Translations under genes and position numbers: made by a program
Notes under the pieces: model-generated
The model's database searches: none
What the model was told of the DNA's origin: nothing
Seen by the model: only the letters and a program-made list of their open reading frames with translations
DNA from: Bacillota bacterium
Lineage (GTDB): Bacteria; Bacillota; Clostridia; Christensenellales; Aristaeellaceae
Length of the DNA: 64,000 bases
Direction of reading: 5' to 3'
Assembly (NCBI GenBank): GCA_023411375.1
Contig: JAEYOW010000050.1
Location: forward strand, 1 to 64,000
Shown: piece after piece, positions 16,031 to 25,750 of the stretch
Layout of the letters: every line of letters begins with the position of its first letter
Numbering within the stretch: the first letter of the stretch is position 1

Positions 16031-18706
16031 ATGGCAGGCCGGTGGACGATCATCGTCATGCCGGTGATTTTGTTTGCTGCGGCGCTTATCAGCATGCTCT
16101 GGTTTCAGGGGCAGGCGGTTACGCATGCGCAGGAGCACACCTTTGAAACCCTTCGGATTTCGGCGCAAGACCAGACGCTTATTTTTAATGACAGGCTGGA
16201 GAAACAGTTTGACGTGCTGAGCGTTCTGGCGCTGTCGCTTTCGCAGAATGAAGATATTTCGGCGGACGCGCTGTATTCCCTGCTGAGGGAGACAGGCGGC
16301 CTGACGAATTTTCGGGATATTTTGGTTGCCCGCGCGGATGGCGTTGCGTATGCAAGCGACGGTACGATCGTATTTATTGGCGACAGGGCTTATTTTCACA
16401 CCGGCATGGAAGGAATGCGCGCAATTGAAAGTGTGAACAGCCGCCGCAGCGGCGCGCAGGTTTTTGTCACTTCTGTGCCGATTCAGCTGGCAGGGAAGGT
16501 AGAGGGCGTACTGCTGGGCATACTTGACAGGGAGGGCTTTCTCAGCAGGCTGATTAATCAGGCATATGGCGGGCAAGGCTATCTTTTCGTTTGCGACGAG
16601 CAGGGCGGCATCATTATCGGAAATGATCAGGAAGGCGACTTGGTTGCGGGCGGCAATGTGTTAACGCTTTTAGAAAACGAGACGTTCAGCACCGGAAGCC
16701 TTGAGAAATTCCGTGACGATCTTGCCGGGAAAGCGTCAGGGATCGTTTCCTATACGAGAGAAGGAACAAAAAAATACGCGGTTTATCAGCCTATCGGCGT
16801 CAACGGCTGGACGATTGTTACGGTGGTGGACGGCGAGGCGGCCGACGCCTCCGTTCATCAGACCACCCGCAGCGGATATGTGATTGTGCTGGTGATCATG
16901 CTGATATCCTTTTCTTTTGTTCTGCTGATTTACGCAATCAACAGGCGGCAGCGTGTAAAATTACAATATGATGCGACGCATGATTCACTGACCGGTCTTG
17001 ATAACCGCAGAGCCTTTGTTCATAAAACGGAGATGCTGGTGCGGCAAAAGCCCGCGGGCAGTTATTGTATTGTGAGCATCGACATTGAAAATTTCAAGGT
17101 TATCAACGACCAGCTTGGCCATGAAGCGGGCGACGCGCTGCTCAATCATGTTGCCCAATGCCTCCGCGCGCACTTTAACGCGAGTAATGAAAGCATCGCC
17201 TGCCATGACTCCGCAGATCTTTTTCTTGTCCTTACATCCGCCAGCATTGCGCTGGAACGTTCGCTTCAGGAATGTCTGGATGATATGGAGCGGGTCGCGC
17301 TGCCGATGCGCATGACGCCCCGGTTTGGCCTGTACGTGATTGACGCGCCCGGGCTGGCGGTCGGCGCGATGATCGACCGCGCAATGCTGGCGCAGAGAAC
17401 CGTTAAGGGTATGGCGAACGTGCACATGGCCTACTATGATGAGAAGATCCGTACAAAGCTGCTTAACGAGCAGGAAATTGTCGAGGAGATGCAATCCGCC
17501 CTTGAATCCGGACAGTTTACGGTATACTTGCAGCCACAGTATAATCAGGTCAGCAACGAGGTTATGGGTGTGGAAGCGCTTGTGCGCTGGCGGCATCCGG
17601 GAAAGGGGATGATCCCACCCGGGGAGTTTATCCCCATCTTCGAGAAAAATGGCTTCATCGTGCAACTGGACCAGTTTGTGTGGGAGGAGTCTTGCAAGCT
17701 GTTGCGGAAATGGATGGATGACGGGCTGGCGGTGGTGCCGGTTTCGGTGAACGTATCGCGTATGGATATCTACGAATTGGATCTTTGCGTCACGTTTTCA
17801 GATCTGCTTGCACGCTACCGCCTAAGGCCGGAGCTGTTACGCCTGGAAATAACCGAATCGGCATACATGGAAAATGCGTCTCAGTTGATTGAGGTGGTGG
17901 AGCGCCTGCGTGATCAAGGATTTTGTATTGAGATGGACGACTTTGGCAGCAGCTACTCATCCCTGAACACGCTGAAGGATGTTCCTGTGGATATGCTGAA
18001 GCTGGATATGAGATTTCTGGTTTCTGAAAACAAAGATGACGACCGGAGCGGCATCATTTTACATTCCATAGTACGCATGGCCAGATGGCTTAATATTCCC
18101 GTGATGGCTGAGGGCGTGGAAACGGTGCAGCAGGCCGCTTATCTCAAAAGCATCGGATGCCGGTATGTTCAAGGGTATCTGTTTGCCAGGCCAATGCCTG
18201 CGGAGGCTTTTTACATGCTGCTTCAAGATGCAAAAATTGGCACCTATGCAATGGAAATGGAACATGTGAATGTGGTGGACGGAAGGGAGCTTTGGAACCC
18301 GCAATCGCAGGTGTCCCTGTTTTTCAATACCTTGATTGGCCCTGCCGGCATTTTTGAATACAGAAACGGGAATCTGGAGGCCCTGCGCCTGAACAACCGG
18401 TTCTTTGAGGAGACCGGAATCGCGCGTGAGGCGATGCAACGCATCAAAGACCGGGTGTTGGATGCCGCCGTTTTTGAGGACCGGTTTGAAATTGATCAAA
18501 TGCTGTGTGACCTTGAGCAAAATGACCGGGAGGAAATGTGCGAAGCCCGTTGGCGGCTGGGAAATGGGCGAATCGCATGCCTGCGTGTCAGGGCGATAAC
18601 AATCGCTAGATGCACCGATAGTTTTATGCTTTACGCCGCGATTGAGAGCATTGTGGAAGAGAAACAAGACGGCCCACGCGGCCTTGACGCGGGTAAGCGC
18701 CGGTGA
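16031..18706 (+). CDS. Membrane c-di-GMP phosphodiesterase: dCache - degenerate GGDEF - EAL - PAS-like
   Basis: 891 residues if started at the ATG at 16031 (GGAGGGAAAG just upstream); an ATG at 16019 is possible. Membrane segments at about 5-25 and 285-305 flank an extracellular dCache-type sensor. The GGDEF domain (about 315-475) has HDSADLF where GGDEF should be, so it should not make c-di-GMP. The EAL domain (about 486-735) keeps its catalytic residues: EALVRW, the N of VSVNVS, LEITES, MDDFGSSYSSL, KLDMRF, AEGVE and VQGYLF. A C-terminal PAS-like region follows (about 755-880). Expected activity is hydrolysis of c-di-GMP under control of an outside ligand. Confidence 0.9.
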   Translation: MAGRWTIIVMPVILFAAALISMLWFQGQAVTHAQEHTFETLRISAQDQTLIFNDRLEKQFDVLSVLALSLSQNEDISADALYSLLRETGGLTNFRDILVARADGVAYASDGTIVFIGDRAYFHTGMEGMRAIESVNSRRSGAQVFVTSVPIQLAGKVEGVLLGILDREGFLSRLINQAYGGQGYLFVCDEQGGIIIGNDQEGDLVAGGNVLTLLENETFSTGSLEKFRDDLAGKASGIVSYTREGTKKYAVYQPIGVNGWTIVTVVDGEAADASVHQTTRSGYVIVLVIMLISFSFVLLIYAINRRQRVKLQYDATHDSLTGLDNRRAFVHKTEMLVRQKPAGSYCIVSIDIENFKVINDQLGHEAGDALLNHVAQCLRAHFNASNESIACHDSADLFLVLTSASIALERSLQECLDDMERVALPMRMTPRFGLYVIDAPGLAVGAMIDRAMLAQRTVKGMANVHMAYYDEKIRTKLLNEQEIVEEMQSALESGQFTVYLQPQYNQVSNEVMGVEALVRWRHPGKGMIPPGEFIPIFEKNGFIVQLDQFVWEESCKLLRKWMDDGLAVVPVSVNVSRMDIYELDLCVTFSDLLARYRLRPELLRLEITESAYMENASQLIEVVERLRDQGFCIEMDDFGSSYSSLNTLKDVPVDMLKLDMRFLVSENKDDDRSGIILHSIVRMARWLNIPVMAEGVETVQQAAYLKSIGCRYVQGYLFARPMPAEAFYMLLQDAKIGTYAMEMEHVNVVDGRELWNPQSQVSLFFNTLIGPAGIFEYRNGNLEALRLNNRFFEETGIAREAMQRIKDRVLDAAVFEDRFEIDQMLCDLEQNDREEMCEARWRLGNGRIACLRVRAITIARCTDSFMLYAAIESIVEEKQDGPRGLDAGKRR

Positions 18707-18755
18707 TAAGATAACGGTATTCTGTTACGTATTAAAAGAAAGGATGCGAAAGACC

Positions 18756-19973
18756 ATGAAAGCGAGCGAGCGTCTGCTGCGCTATATACAGATTTCTACT
18801 CCCTCCAGTGAAAAGAGCGAAACCACGCCTTCTACCGAATGCCAGTTTGAACTGGCGAACCTGTTGGCGGAGGAAATGCGGTTACTATCCCTTCAAAACG
18901 TTCGCGTGACGGAAAACTGCTTTGTGTATGGAGAGCTTCCGGCGACAGAAGGGTTGGAGCATGTACCGTGCATGGGCCTGATTGCACACATGGACACCGC
19001 GCCTGCCTTCAACGGTATTGGCGTGAAACCGCAGATTATTCCGAACTATGACGGCGGCGATGTGGCGCTTGGCGGTACGGGTGAAACTCTTTCACCCAAT
19101 CGTTTTCCGTTGCTTTCCACGCTGAAGGGAAAGACGCTGATCACCACAGACGGCACCACGCTGCTTGGAGCGGATGATAAGGCCGGCGTGGCGGAAATTA
19201 TGACCGCGTGCGAGCTGTTGGTAAGTGAAAAGCGGCCGCATGGACGCATCGCGGTAGCCTTTACGCCGGATGAGGAAATCGGCGTGGGTATTCAGCACTT
19301 CGACGTTTCAGGTTTTAACGCGAATTTTGCCTACACTGTGGATGGCGGCGAGTTGGGTGAGCTCAGCTATGAAAATTTCAACGCCTGTGGGGCGGATGTT
19401 GTTTTCCGTGGCGTGAGCGTCCATCCAGGCAGCTCGAAGGATACGATGGTAAACGCCTGCCTGCTGGCTATGGAGTTTAACGCAATGCTCCCCTCAGCGG
19501 AAACGCCGCGTGATACCGAGGAGCGGGAGGGCTTTTTCCATCTGGGCGACATGGAAGGCGATGTGGAGCGCGCGAAGCTTTCCTATATCGTGAGGGATCA
19601 TGACGCCGCGCGTTTTGAAATGCGCAAGGAGCAGCTGCGGCACGCGGAAAAGATCATGAATCACCGCTGGGGCGAAGGAACAGTGACCCTCAAGCTCCAG
19701 GAACAATACCGCAATATGCGAGAGAAAATCGACCCTTGTTTTTTCCTGATTGAGAACGCGCGCGCCGCCATGCGCGCCGCGGGTTTTGAGCCGTTTGAAG
19801 CGCCCATCCGCGGTGGAACCGACGGCGCCCAACTGTGCTACAGAGGCCTTCCCTGTCCCAACCTGTGTACGGGCGGCCATGCGTTTCACGGCCCGTATGA
19901 GCATATCGCGGCGGAGGACATGGAGGCGGTCGCGCGGATGCTTGTGGAGCTGGCTTCCATTGCCGCAAAATAG
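18756..19973 (+). CDS. pepT: Peptidase T (tripeptide aminopeptidase)
   Basis: 405 residues, the normal PepT length. M20-family zinc motifs are present: LIAHMDTAP, TLLGADDKAG, FTPDEEIGVG and VDGGELGELS, with PIRGGTDGAQLCYRGLPCPN and GGHAFHGPYE near the end. It removes the N-terminal residue from tripeptides in the cytoplasm. The ATG at 18756 begins the conserved M-K-A-S-E-R-L-L-R-Y start. An upstream in-frame ATG overlaps the previous gene. Confidence 0.95.
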   Translation: MKASERLLRYIQISTPSSEKSETTPSTECQFELANLLAEEMRLLSLQNVRVTENCFVYGELPATEGLEHVPCMGLIAHMDTAPAFNGIGVKPQIIPNYDGGDVALGGTGETLSPNRFPLLSTLKGKTLITTDGTTLLGADDKAGVAEIMTACELLVSEKRPHGRIAVAFTPDEEIGVGIQHFDVSGFNANFAYTVDGGELGELSYENFNACGADVVFRGVSVHPGSSKDTMVNACLLAMEFNAMLPSAETPRDTEEREGFFHLGDMEGDVERAKLSYIVRDHDAARFEMRKEQLRHAEKIMNHRWGEGTVTLKLQEQYRNMREKIDPCFFLIENARAAMRAAGFEPFEAPIRGGTDGAQLCYRGLPCPNLCTGGHAFHGPYEHIAAEDMEAVARMLVELASIAAK

Positions 19974-19995
19974 GAAAAGCTATTAGGAGAAATCA

Positions 19996-20442
19996 ATGGA
20001 ACAGACGGAAGCGTGGGTAATGGGACTTACGGTTAAAACCGCGTCCGACGGTTGCCGCTTCATGCGAATGCTGCAAGCGGAAAGCATGCGCAGCAACGAA
20101 GTATACCGCTACTTTGACCGGTTTGTGGAAATGCTAAGCAACGAGAACTCCTACGTGCGGTCGCGGGCGCTGATTCTGATCGCGGCCAACGCGAGGTGGG
20201 ACAGTGAAAATCGGCTTGGTTCAATCTTTCGACAGTATCTTTCGCATATCTTGGATAGCAAGCCGATTACCGCAAGGCAATGCGTCAAATGCCTGCCGGA
20301 AATCGCGGCGTGTAAACCGGAATTGCGACAGTGTATCCGCGAAGCTTTGCAAAGCGCGGATTTGTCTGGCTATGCCGACAGCATGCGGCCTTTGATCGCA
20401 AGGGACATTTCCGAGGCGCTTCGAAGCATTGGCGGAGAATGA
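19996..20442 (+). CDS. HEAT-like helical protein of unknown function
   Basis: 148 residues, all helical by appearance. One clear HEAT-type repeat reads NSYVRSRALILIAANARWD, and the later CVKCLPEIAACKPELRQCI also looks like a repeat. Similar small proteins in clostridia are sometimes annotated as SufBD proteins, but no SufB/SufD features are visible. It starts 22 bases after pepT with an AGGAG site, so the two are likely one transcript. Probably a protein-interaction module. Confidence 0.6.
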   Translation: MEQTEAWVMGLTVKTASDGCRFMRMLQAESMRSNEVYRYFDRFVEMLSNENSYVRSRALILIAANARWDSENRLGSIFRQYLSHILDSKPITARQCVKCLPEIAACKPELRQCIREALQSADLSGYADSMRPLIARDISEALRSIGGE

Positions 20443-20493
20443 TTACCGGCGCAAGTAAAAAAGCTAAAGGGTGAAGCGGGAACCAGACATGCC

Positions 20494-20538
20494 AAAACCC
20501 CCGGATGGGAAGCTTGAGCTTTCCCATCCGGGGGTTCT
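20494..20538. terminator. Strong bidirectional terminator between the HEAT-like gene and ppdK
   Basis: Near-perfect stem of about 18 bp (AACCCCCGGATGGGAA and its complement) with a short GCTTGAGC top, bordered by A and T runs. Serves both convergent genes. Confidence 0.9.
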
Positions 20539-20556
20539 TTGTAACCGTTTTTTACC

Positions 20557-23193
20557 TTACTTGCGCCTCTTGGCGTTGATCGCCGCATGCGCAGCGGCCA
20601 GACGCGCGATCGGCACGCGGAAGGGCGAGCAGCTCACGTAATTCAGGCCAACATTGTGGCAGAACTCGATGGTGGACGGGTCGCCGCCATGCTCGCCGCA
20701 GATGCCCAGCTTGATTTCGGGGCGGGTTTCACGGCCCAGCTTCGCGGCCATCTTCACCAGCTTGCCAACGCCGTCCTGATCCAGTCGGGCGAAAGGATCG
20801 CTCTCAAAGATCTTATTCTCGTAGTAGCTGCCCAGGAACTTGCCGGCGTCGTCACGGCTGAAGCCAAAGGTCATCTGGGTAAGGTCGTTGGTGCCAAAGG
20901 AGAAGAACTCCGCTTCCTTGGCGATTTCATCGGCAATCACAGCCGCGCGCGGGATTTCGATCATGGTGCCGATGTGGTAGGGCATGGTGGTATCCTGCTC
21001 CTCGAACACCTTGTTGATGGTTTCCACCACGGTCTTCTTGACGAAGGCCAGCTCCTTGACCGCGCCAACCAGCGGAATCATGATCTCAGGCACGATGTCA
21101 TAGCCACATTCCTTGCGAACCTTGATGGCGGCCTGAATGACGGCGCGGGTCTGCATCACGGCGATTTCGGGATAGGTGACGGCCAGGCGGCAGCCACGGT
21201 GACCCATCATGGGGTTAAACTCATGCAGCGCGTCGATCTTCTCCACGATCTTCTCGCTGGTGGTATGCAGCTCGCTGGCAATAGCCGCGATCTCATCGGT
21301 CATGTTCTTCTGGGGCAGGAACTCATGCAGCGGCGGGTCGAGGTAACGGATCGTCATGGGACGGCCCTCAAGAGCCTTGTACATGGCCTCAAAGTCACCC
21401 TGCTGCATGGGCAGGATCTTCGCCAGCGCCTTTTCGCGCTGCTCTACGGTATCGGCCAGGATCATCTCGCGCACAGCCGCGATGCGGTCGGCCTCAAAGA
21501 ACATATGCTCGGTACGGCAAAGACCGATGCCCTCCGCTCCAAAGGCCACAGCCTGCTTGGTGTCGCGGGGATTGTCGGCGTTGGTGCGAACCTTCAGGGT
21601 GCGCACGGCGTCAGCCCACTCCATCAGGCGCGCAAAATCGCCGGACACGGACGCTTCCACGGTGGGAACCAGCTCGCCGTACACGTTGCCGGTGGAGCCG
21701 TCCAGAGAAATTTCGTCGCCTTCCTTGTAAACCTTGCCGCCGACGGTCAGGGTCTTGGCTTCTTCGTTGATGCGGAGCTCGCCGCAGCCAACGACGGCAG
21801 CACGGCCCATGCCGCGCGCCACAACCGCCGCGTGGGAGGTCATGCCGCCGCGGGCGGTCAGGATACCCTTGGAGAAATCCATGCCCTCGATATCCTCGGG
21901 GGTGGTTTCCTCACGGACGAGAATCGCGGCAATGCCGTTACGGCCGGCGTCGGCGGCGTCGGCGGCGGTGAAATACACCTTGCCGGCGGCGGCTCCGGGG
22001 GAGGCGGGCAAGCCCTGGGCGATCACGGTTGCCTTCTTGAGGGCGGCGGTGTCAAAATTGGGGTGAAGAAGGGTGTCGAGCTGCTTGGGCTCCACCTTTA
22101 AAACAGCTTCTTCCGGGGAGAGCATTTTCTCGTCCACCAGATCGACGGCAATCTTCAGAGCGGCGGCTGCGGTGCGCTTGCCGTTGCGGGTCTGAAGCAT
22201 GTACAGCTTGCCATGCTCGATGGTGAACTCCATGTCTTGCATGTCGCGGTAGTGCTGCTCAAGCGTGTTGGCGATGGTGGCGAACTGACGGTACACCTCG
22301 GGCATCGCCTGCTCCAGCGTGGAGATAGGCTGCGGGGTGCGGATGCCGGCCACGACGTCCTCGCCCTGGGCGTTGATCAGATACTCACCGTACAGCTTAT
22401 TTTCGCCCGTGGCGGGGTTACGGGTAAAGGCGACGCCCGTGCCGCTGTCATCGCCCATGTTGCCAAACACCATGCTCTGCACGTTGACGGCGGTACCCCA
22501 GGAACCAGGGATATCGTTCATGCGGCGGTAGTAGATGGCGCGGGGGTTGTCCCAGCTGCGGAAAACGGCCTTGATGGATTCCATAAGCTGAACCTTGGGG
22601 TCCTGCGGGAAATCCTCACCCTTTTCCTTCTTATAGATCGCCTTGTACTTCTCCACAACTTCCTTCATGTCCTCGGCGGTCAGGTCGGTATCAAACTTCG
22701 CGCCCTTGGCTTCCTTCACGGCATCCAGAGCGGCCTCAAAAAGGCTCTTCTTAATCTCCATCACAACGTCGGAGAACATTTGAATAAAGCGGCGGTAGCT
22801 GTCATAGGCAAAGCGCTCGTTGCCGGTCTGCTTGGCCAGACCCTTTACGGCCACGTCGTTGAGGCCCAGGTTCAGGATGGTGTCCATCATGCCGGGCATG
22901 GAAGCGCGCGCGCCGGACCGTACAGAAACCAGGAAGGGGTTTTCCAGATCGCCAAACTTCTTGCCGCAGATTTCTTCGGTCCTGGCAAGCGCTTCGTAAA
23001 TCTGGCTGACAATGTCCTCGCCAATGGTCTGATTATCCTCGTAATAACGCGTGCAAGCCTCGGTGCTCACGGTAAAGCCCTGGGGCACCGGCAGGCCAAT
23101 GTTGGTCATTTCGGCCAAGTTGGCGCCCTTGCCGCCAAGCAGGTTGCGCATGTCGGCATTGCCCTCTTTGAACAGGTACACGTACTTCGTCAT
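20557..23193 (-). CDS. ppdK: Pyruvate, phosphate dikinase
   Basis: 878 residues, the usual length. The ATG at 23193 begins MTKYVYLF and follows AGGAGGAAAGC. Domains in order: nucleotide-binding (LLGGKGANLAEM near residue 18), the phospho-histidine domain with GGMTSHAAVVARGMG (catalytic His near 455), and the PEP/pyruvate barrel with GLCRTEHMFFE and a C-terminal CGEHGGDPSTIEF. It interconverts pyruvate, ATP and phosphate with PEP, AMP and pyrophosphate. In anaerobic Firmicutes it can replace pyruvate kinase in glycolysis or make PEP. pckA lies 40 kb away in the same window. Confidence 0.98.
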   Translation of the reverse strand: MTKYVYLFKEGNADMRNLLGGKGANLAEMTNIGLPVPQGFTVSTEACTRYYEDNQTIGEDIVSQIYEALARTEEICGKKFGDLENPFLVSVRSGARASMPGMMDTILNLGLNDVAVKGLAKQTGNERFAYDSYRRFIQMFSDVVMEIKKSLFEAALDAVKEAKGAKFDTDLTAEDMKEVVEKYKAIYKKEKGEDFPQDPKVQLMESIKAVFRSWDNPRAIYYRRMNDIPGSWGTAVNVQSMVFGNMGDDSGTGVAFTRNPATGENKLYGEYLINAQGEDVVAGIRTPQPISTLEQAMPEVYRQFATIANTLEQHYRDMQDMEFTIEHGKLYMLQTRNGKRTAAAALKIAVDLVDEKMLSPEEAVLKVEPKQLDTLLHPNFDTAALKKATVIAQGLPASPGAAAGKVYFTAADAADAGRNGIAAILVREETTPEDIEGMDFSKGILTARGGMTSHAAVVARGMGRAAVVGCGELRINEEAKTLTVGGKVYKEGDEISLDGSTGNVYGELVPTVEASVSGDFARLMEWADAVRTLKVRTNADNPRDTKQAVAFGAEGIGLCRTEHMFFEADRIAAVREMILADTVEQREKALAKILPMQQGDFEAMYKALEGRPMTIRYLDPPLHEFLPQKNMTDEIAAIASELHTTSEKIVEKIDALHEFNPMMGHRGCRLAVTYPEIAVMQTRAVIQAAIKVRKECGYDIVPEIMIPLVGAVKELAFVKKTVVETINKVFEEQDTTMPYHIGTMIEIPRAAVIADEIAKEAEFFSFGTNDLTQMTFGFSRDDAGKFLGSYYENKIFESDPFARLDQDGVGKLVKMAAKLGRETRPEIKLGICGEHGGDPSTIEFCHNVGLNYVSCSPFRVPIARLAAAHAAINAKRRK

Positions 23194-23278
23194 AGAGATT
23201 GCTTTCCTCCTCGTTTTTGTTGAGGACGAATCACCGGCGGACTCCATCCCCAATGCTCATCCTTCCTCTAACTTTTCA

Positions 23279-23307
23279 AGTATACACGTACTTTGGTAAA
23301 ATTTCAA
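23279..23307 (-). promoter_or_regulatory. SigA promoter of ppdK
   Basis: Minus strand TTGAAA (23302-23307), 17 bp, TATACT (23279-23284). The leader to the ATG is about 80 bases. Confidence 0.75.
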
Positions 23308-23387
23308 TATCCAATTTGGCGCATATGGGCGAAAAATGTACGGCGTGCGCGAACACTCCCGCTTAATCCCGCAAGCCGCGCGTATTC

Positions 23388-23416
23388 TTGACATCCCTTT
23401 ATGCCAAGAATATAAT
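23388..23416 (+). promoter_or_regulatory. Consensus SigA promoter of lgt
   Basis: TTGACA (23388-23393), 17 bp, TATAAT (23411-23416): a perfect consensus. Start of transcription near 23423, about 25 bases before the ATG. Confidence 0.9.
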
Positions 23417-23447
23417 GAACCCAACGACGAGCGGAGGATGTGAAGTC

Positions 23448-24539
23448 ATGGCTATTCCTTACAGCCGCACTGTTTTTGGCGGCGTACCCTGGTACAGCGC
23501 GTTGATTGTGCTGGGCATACTGGCGGCCGTCTGGCTGGCGGGCAGGGAGGAAAAGCGCCTTGGGCTACCCAAGGATACGGTGATCGACCTGGCGCTGATC
23601 GTGGTTCCCTGCGGCATCATCGGAGCGCGGCTGTATTATGTCGCCATGACATGGGAAGTTTTTGCAAAAAACCCGCTTTCCATTCTTTATATTTGGGAAG
23701 GCGGCGTGGCGATTTATGGCGGCGTGATTGGAGGCGCTCTCGGCGCGCTTGTATACGCAAGGCGAAAGAAGCTGTCCTTTTTGCGGCTTGCCGATATAAT
23801 CGCGCCGGGTCTGCTTTTGGCGCAGGCCATCGGCCGCTGGGGCAACTATTTCAACATGGAAGCCTATGGCCCGGAAATTCAAAACCCCGTCTTTTGGTTC
23901 TTCCCGGCAGGCGTTTTGATTCAATCCGGGGACCGGTGGGTATGGCATATGGCTACTTTCTTTTATGAATCGCTTTGGAATGCGTGCGGCTTTGCCGCCT
24001 TATGGCTGATGCGCAAGCGCCAACGGGAACCTGGCAACGTGTTTTGCTGGTATTTGTTGATATATGGAAGCGGGCGTTTCATTATAGAACAGCTTCGTGA
24101 GGACAGCCTGTATTTAGGCGCTCTGCGCGTATCGCAGGTTATGAGCCTTCTGTTGTGCGGCGTTGCCGCCGTAGTGCTTCTTTGGCGCGCGGCAGGCGGG
24201 CGGCGCGCCTGGTTTGGTATGGCGGCGGCGGGCGCAGCTCTGCTGCTGGCGCGCTGGGCGTGCCTCGGAAATCCGTGGATCTACGGTACGCTGATGCTGC
24301 TTGCCGGTGCGGGGTATATCTGGCTTAGAGTTACAAACGGCGGCGGAAGGGCGCTGTGGTGGTGGCTGCTGCCGTTGTTTCTGGACCTGGCCGGGCTGGT
24401 TGCCTTTTGTACGGGAATGCCCTTCTCCACCTCGTTTGCGCTCAGGCTTCACACCCTTCTATGCAGTGTGACGCTGCCGGTGTATATCGGCCTGATGGCC
24501 TGCCCGGACAGGCATGCCGCGCGTGAAGCACAGGTCTGA
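23448..24539 (+). CDS. lgt: Prolipoprotein diacylglyceryl transferase with extra C-terminal membrane region
   Basis: 363 residues from the ATG at 23448 (GCGGAGGATG upstream); an ATG at 23418 lies at the transcription start. The Lgt signature IGRWGNYFNMEAYG is at about 128-141 and GVAIYGGVIGGALG at about 85-98, and the catalytic-region residues for lipid transfer look intact. Lgt moves diacylglycerol from phosphatidylglycerol to the cysteine of lipoprotein signal peptides. Typical Lgt is 260-290 residues. This one continues for about 110 residues with roughly four more hydrophobic segments ending in HAAREAQV. The role of the tail is unknown. Confidence 0.95.
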   Translation: MAIPYSRTVFGGVPWYSALIVLGILAAVWLAGREEKRLGLPKDTVIDLALIVVPCGIIGARLYYVAMTWEVFAKNPLSILYIWEGGVAIYGGVIGGALGALVYARRKKLSFLRLADIIAPGLLLAQAIGRWGNYFNMEAYGPEIQNPVFWFFPAGVLIQSGDRWVWHMATFFYESLWNACGFAALWLMRKRQREPGNVFCWYLLIYGSGRFIIEQLREDSLYLGALRVSQVMSLLLCGVAAVVLLWRAAGGRRAWFGMAAAGAALLLARWACLGNPWIYGTLMLLAGAGYIWLRVTNGGGRALWWWLLPLFLDLAGLVAFCTGMPFSTSFALRLHTLLCSVTLPVYIGLMACPDRHAAREAQV

Positions 24540-24583
24540 CCTTTGTACAATGACCATCGCTAATCGGATAAGGAGGGCTCCCA

Positions 24584-25744
24584 ATGCCGGTCGGAACCCT
24601 GAAAAATACGCTTTACGGTTTCGTTTTGCCCATTCTTGGCAAACGCTGCCAATGGAAACAGGTGGATGGAGACAATAACGCGGTAGCAAGCGCGATGCGC
24701 GCCGTTTTTCGGAAGCGGCATGTGGTGGGCGCCTGCGTGCAGCGCTTCCAAAACGGCAGGCTAACGGAAGCCTATACCGCCGGGTTTTCAGCGCTTGAGC
24801 CTGACAGCCGGCCCATCGCGCGGACGACGGTGTTTCGTACCGCATCGGTGGCAAAGATGGCATGCGCTTTGCTTGTATTTCGTCTTCAAACGCTGGGAAA
24901 ACTAAGTATTTTGGAAGATGTGTCGGACTTTTTGGGCTATCCTGTGCGCAATCCACATTGCCCGGATGCGCCCATAACGCTGGGCATGCTGCTTGGGCAT
25001 ACCTCCAGCATCATCGACTCGTCCGCTTATTTTGAAGCCTTTTCCACGCCACGCGATCTAAGCGAGCTTCTTGCGGATGAAGCCGCATATGCGCGGGCGA
25101 TACCCGGCGTAGGCTTTCGGTACAGCAACCTAGCGGCCGGCATGATCGGTTGTATGCTCGAAAAGCGCTTTGGTCAGAGCTTTGAGGCGCTGATGCAAAG
25201 CGAGCTTTTCCTGCCGCTGGGGATAGAGGCCACCTTTGACCTGGCGAAGCTGGATGGAAGCCGGGTTGCAAACGGCTACCGCGTGCTTCCGCCCGCGTTT
25301 TGCTTTGACGCAAGGGCGAGGGCCGCCGCTGCTCAGCCGGTTGACGATCCGCAGCCCGAGCGTCATTATCTGCTTGCCTCCGGCAATCTATACCTTACGG
25401 CGGAGGCGCTGGCGAAACTGGCGCTGACGGCATGGGACGGGCGCGGCGGCTTTTTAAACGGGGAATGTGTCGCACAAATGCAAAAGCCCGTCGCGCAGTG
25501 GCCGGAGAAGGCTGTGCGCATGCGCCACGGTATGGGTCTTTTGCAGCTGGACGACGCGGAAATATGCGGGCGTCCGCTCTGGGGCCATCAGGGCTTTGCC
25601 TACGGCTCGGTCAACGGCGTGTTTTTCGACGGCGGCGGAAATGGCTTTGCAATGCTCAACAGCGGCGCCAGCGAGCAGCGAATGGGCCATCTGGCTATGA
25701 TTAACCGCGACCTCATTTCGCTTTTGCTTGAGAAGAAAGGGTGA
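24584..25744 (+). CDS. Beta-lactamase-related serine hydrolase (class C/S12 type)
   Basis: 386 residues, ATG after AAGGAGGGCTCCC. The three serine-acylase motifs are visible: SVAK (nucleophile Ser near residue 88), YSN near 182, and HQG near 336. There is no signal peptide or membrane segment, so it is a cytoplasmic member of the beta-lactamase/penicillin-binding-like family. Such proteins act as esterases, peptidases or amidases. It ends seven bases before recX, so the two are probably one unit. Substrate not predictable. Confidence 0.85.
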   Translation: MPVGTLKNTLYGFVLPILGKRCQWKQVDGDNNAVASAMRAVFRKRHVVGACVQRFQNGRLTEAYTAGFSALEPDSRPIARTTVFRTASVAKMACALLVFRLQTLGKLSILEDVSDFLGYPVRNPHCPDAPITLGMLLGHTSSIIDSSAYFEAFSTPRDLSELLADEAAYARAIPGVGFRYSNLAAGMIGCMLEKRFGQSFEALMQSELFLPLGIEATFDLAKLDGSRVANGYRVLPPAFCFDARARAAAAQPVDDPQPERHYLLASGNLYLTAEALAKLALTAWDGRGGFLNGECVAQMQKPVAQWPEKAVRMRHGMGLLQLDDAEICGRPLWGHQGFAYGSVNGVFFDGGGNGFAMLNSGASEQRMGHLAMINRDLISLLLEKKG

Positions 25745-25750
25745 CGGCCG

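Noticed and set aside
20587..22101. Long rightward ORFs opposite ppdK (also 22213-23223)
   Set aside because: His/Gly/Leu-rich shadow translations of the reverse strand of ppdK, with no known domain.
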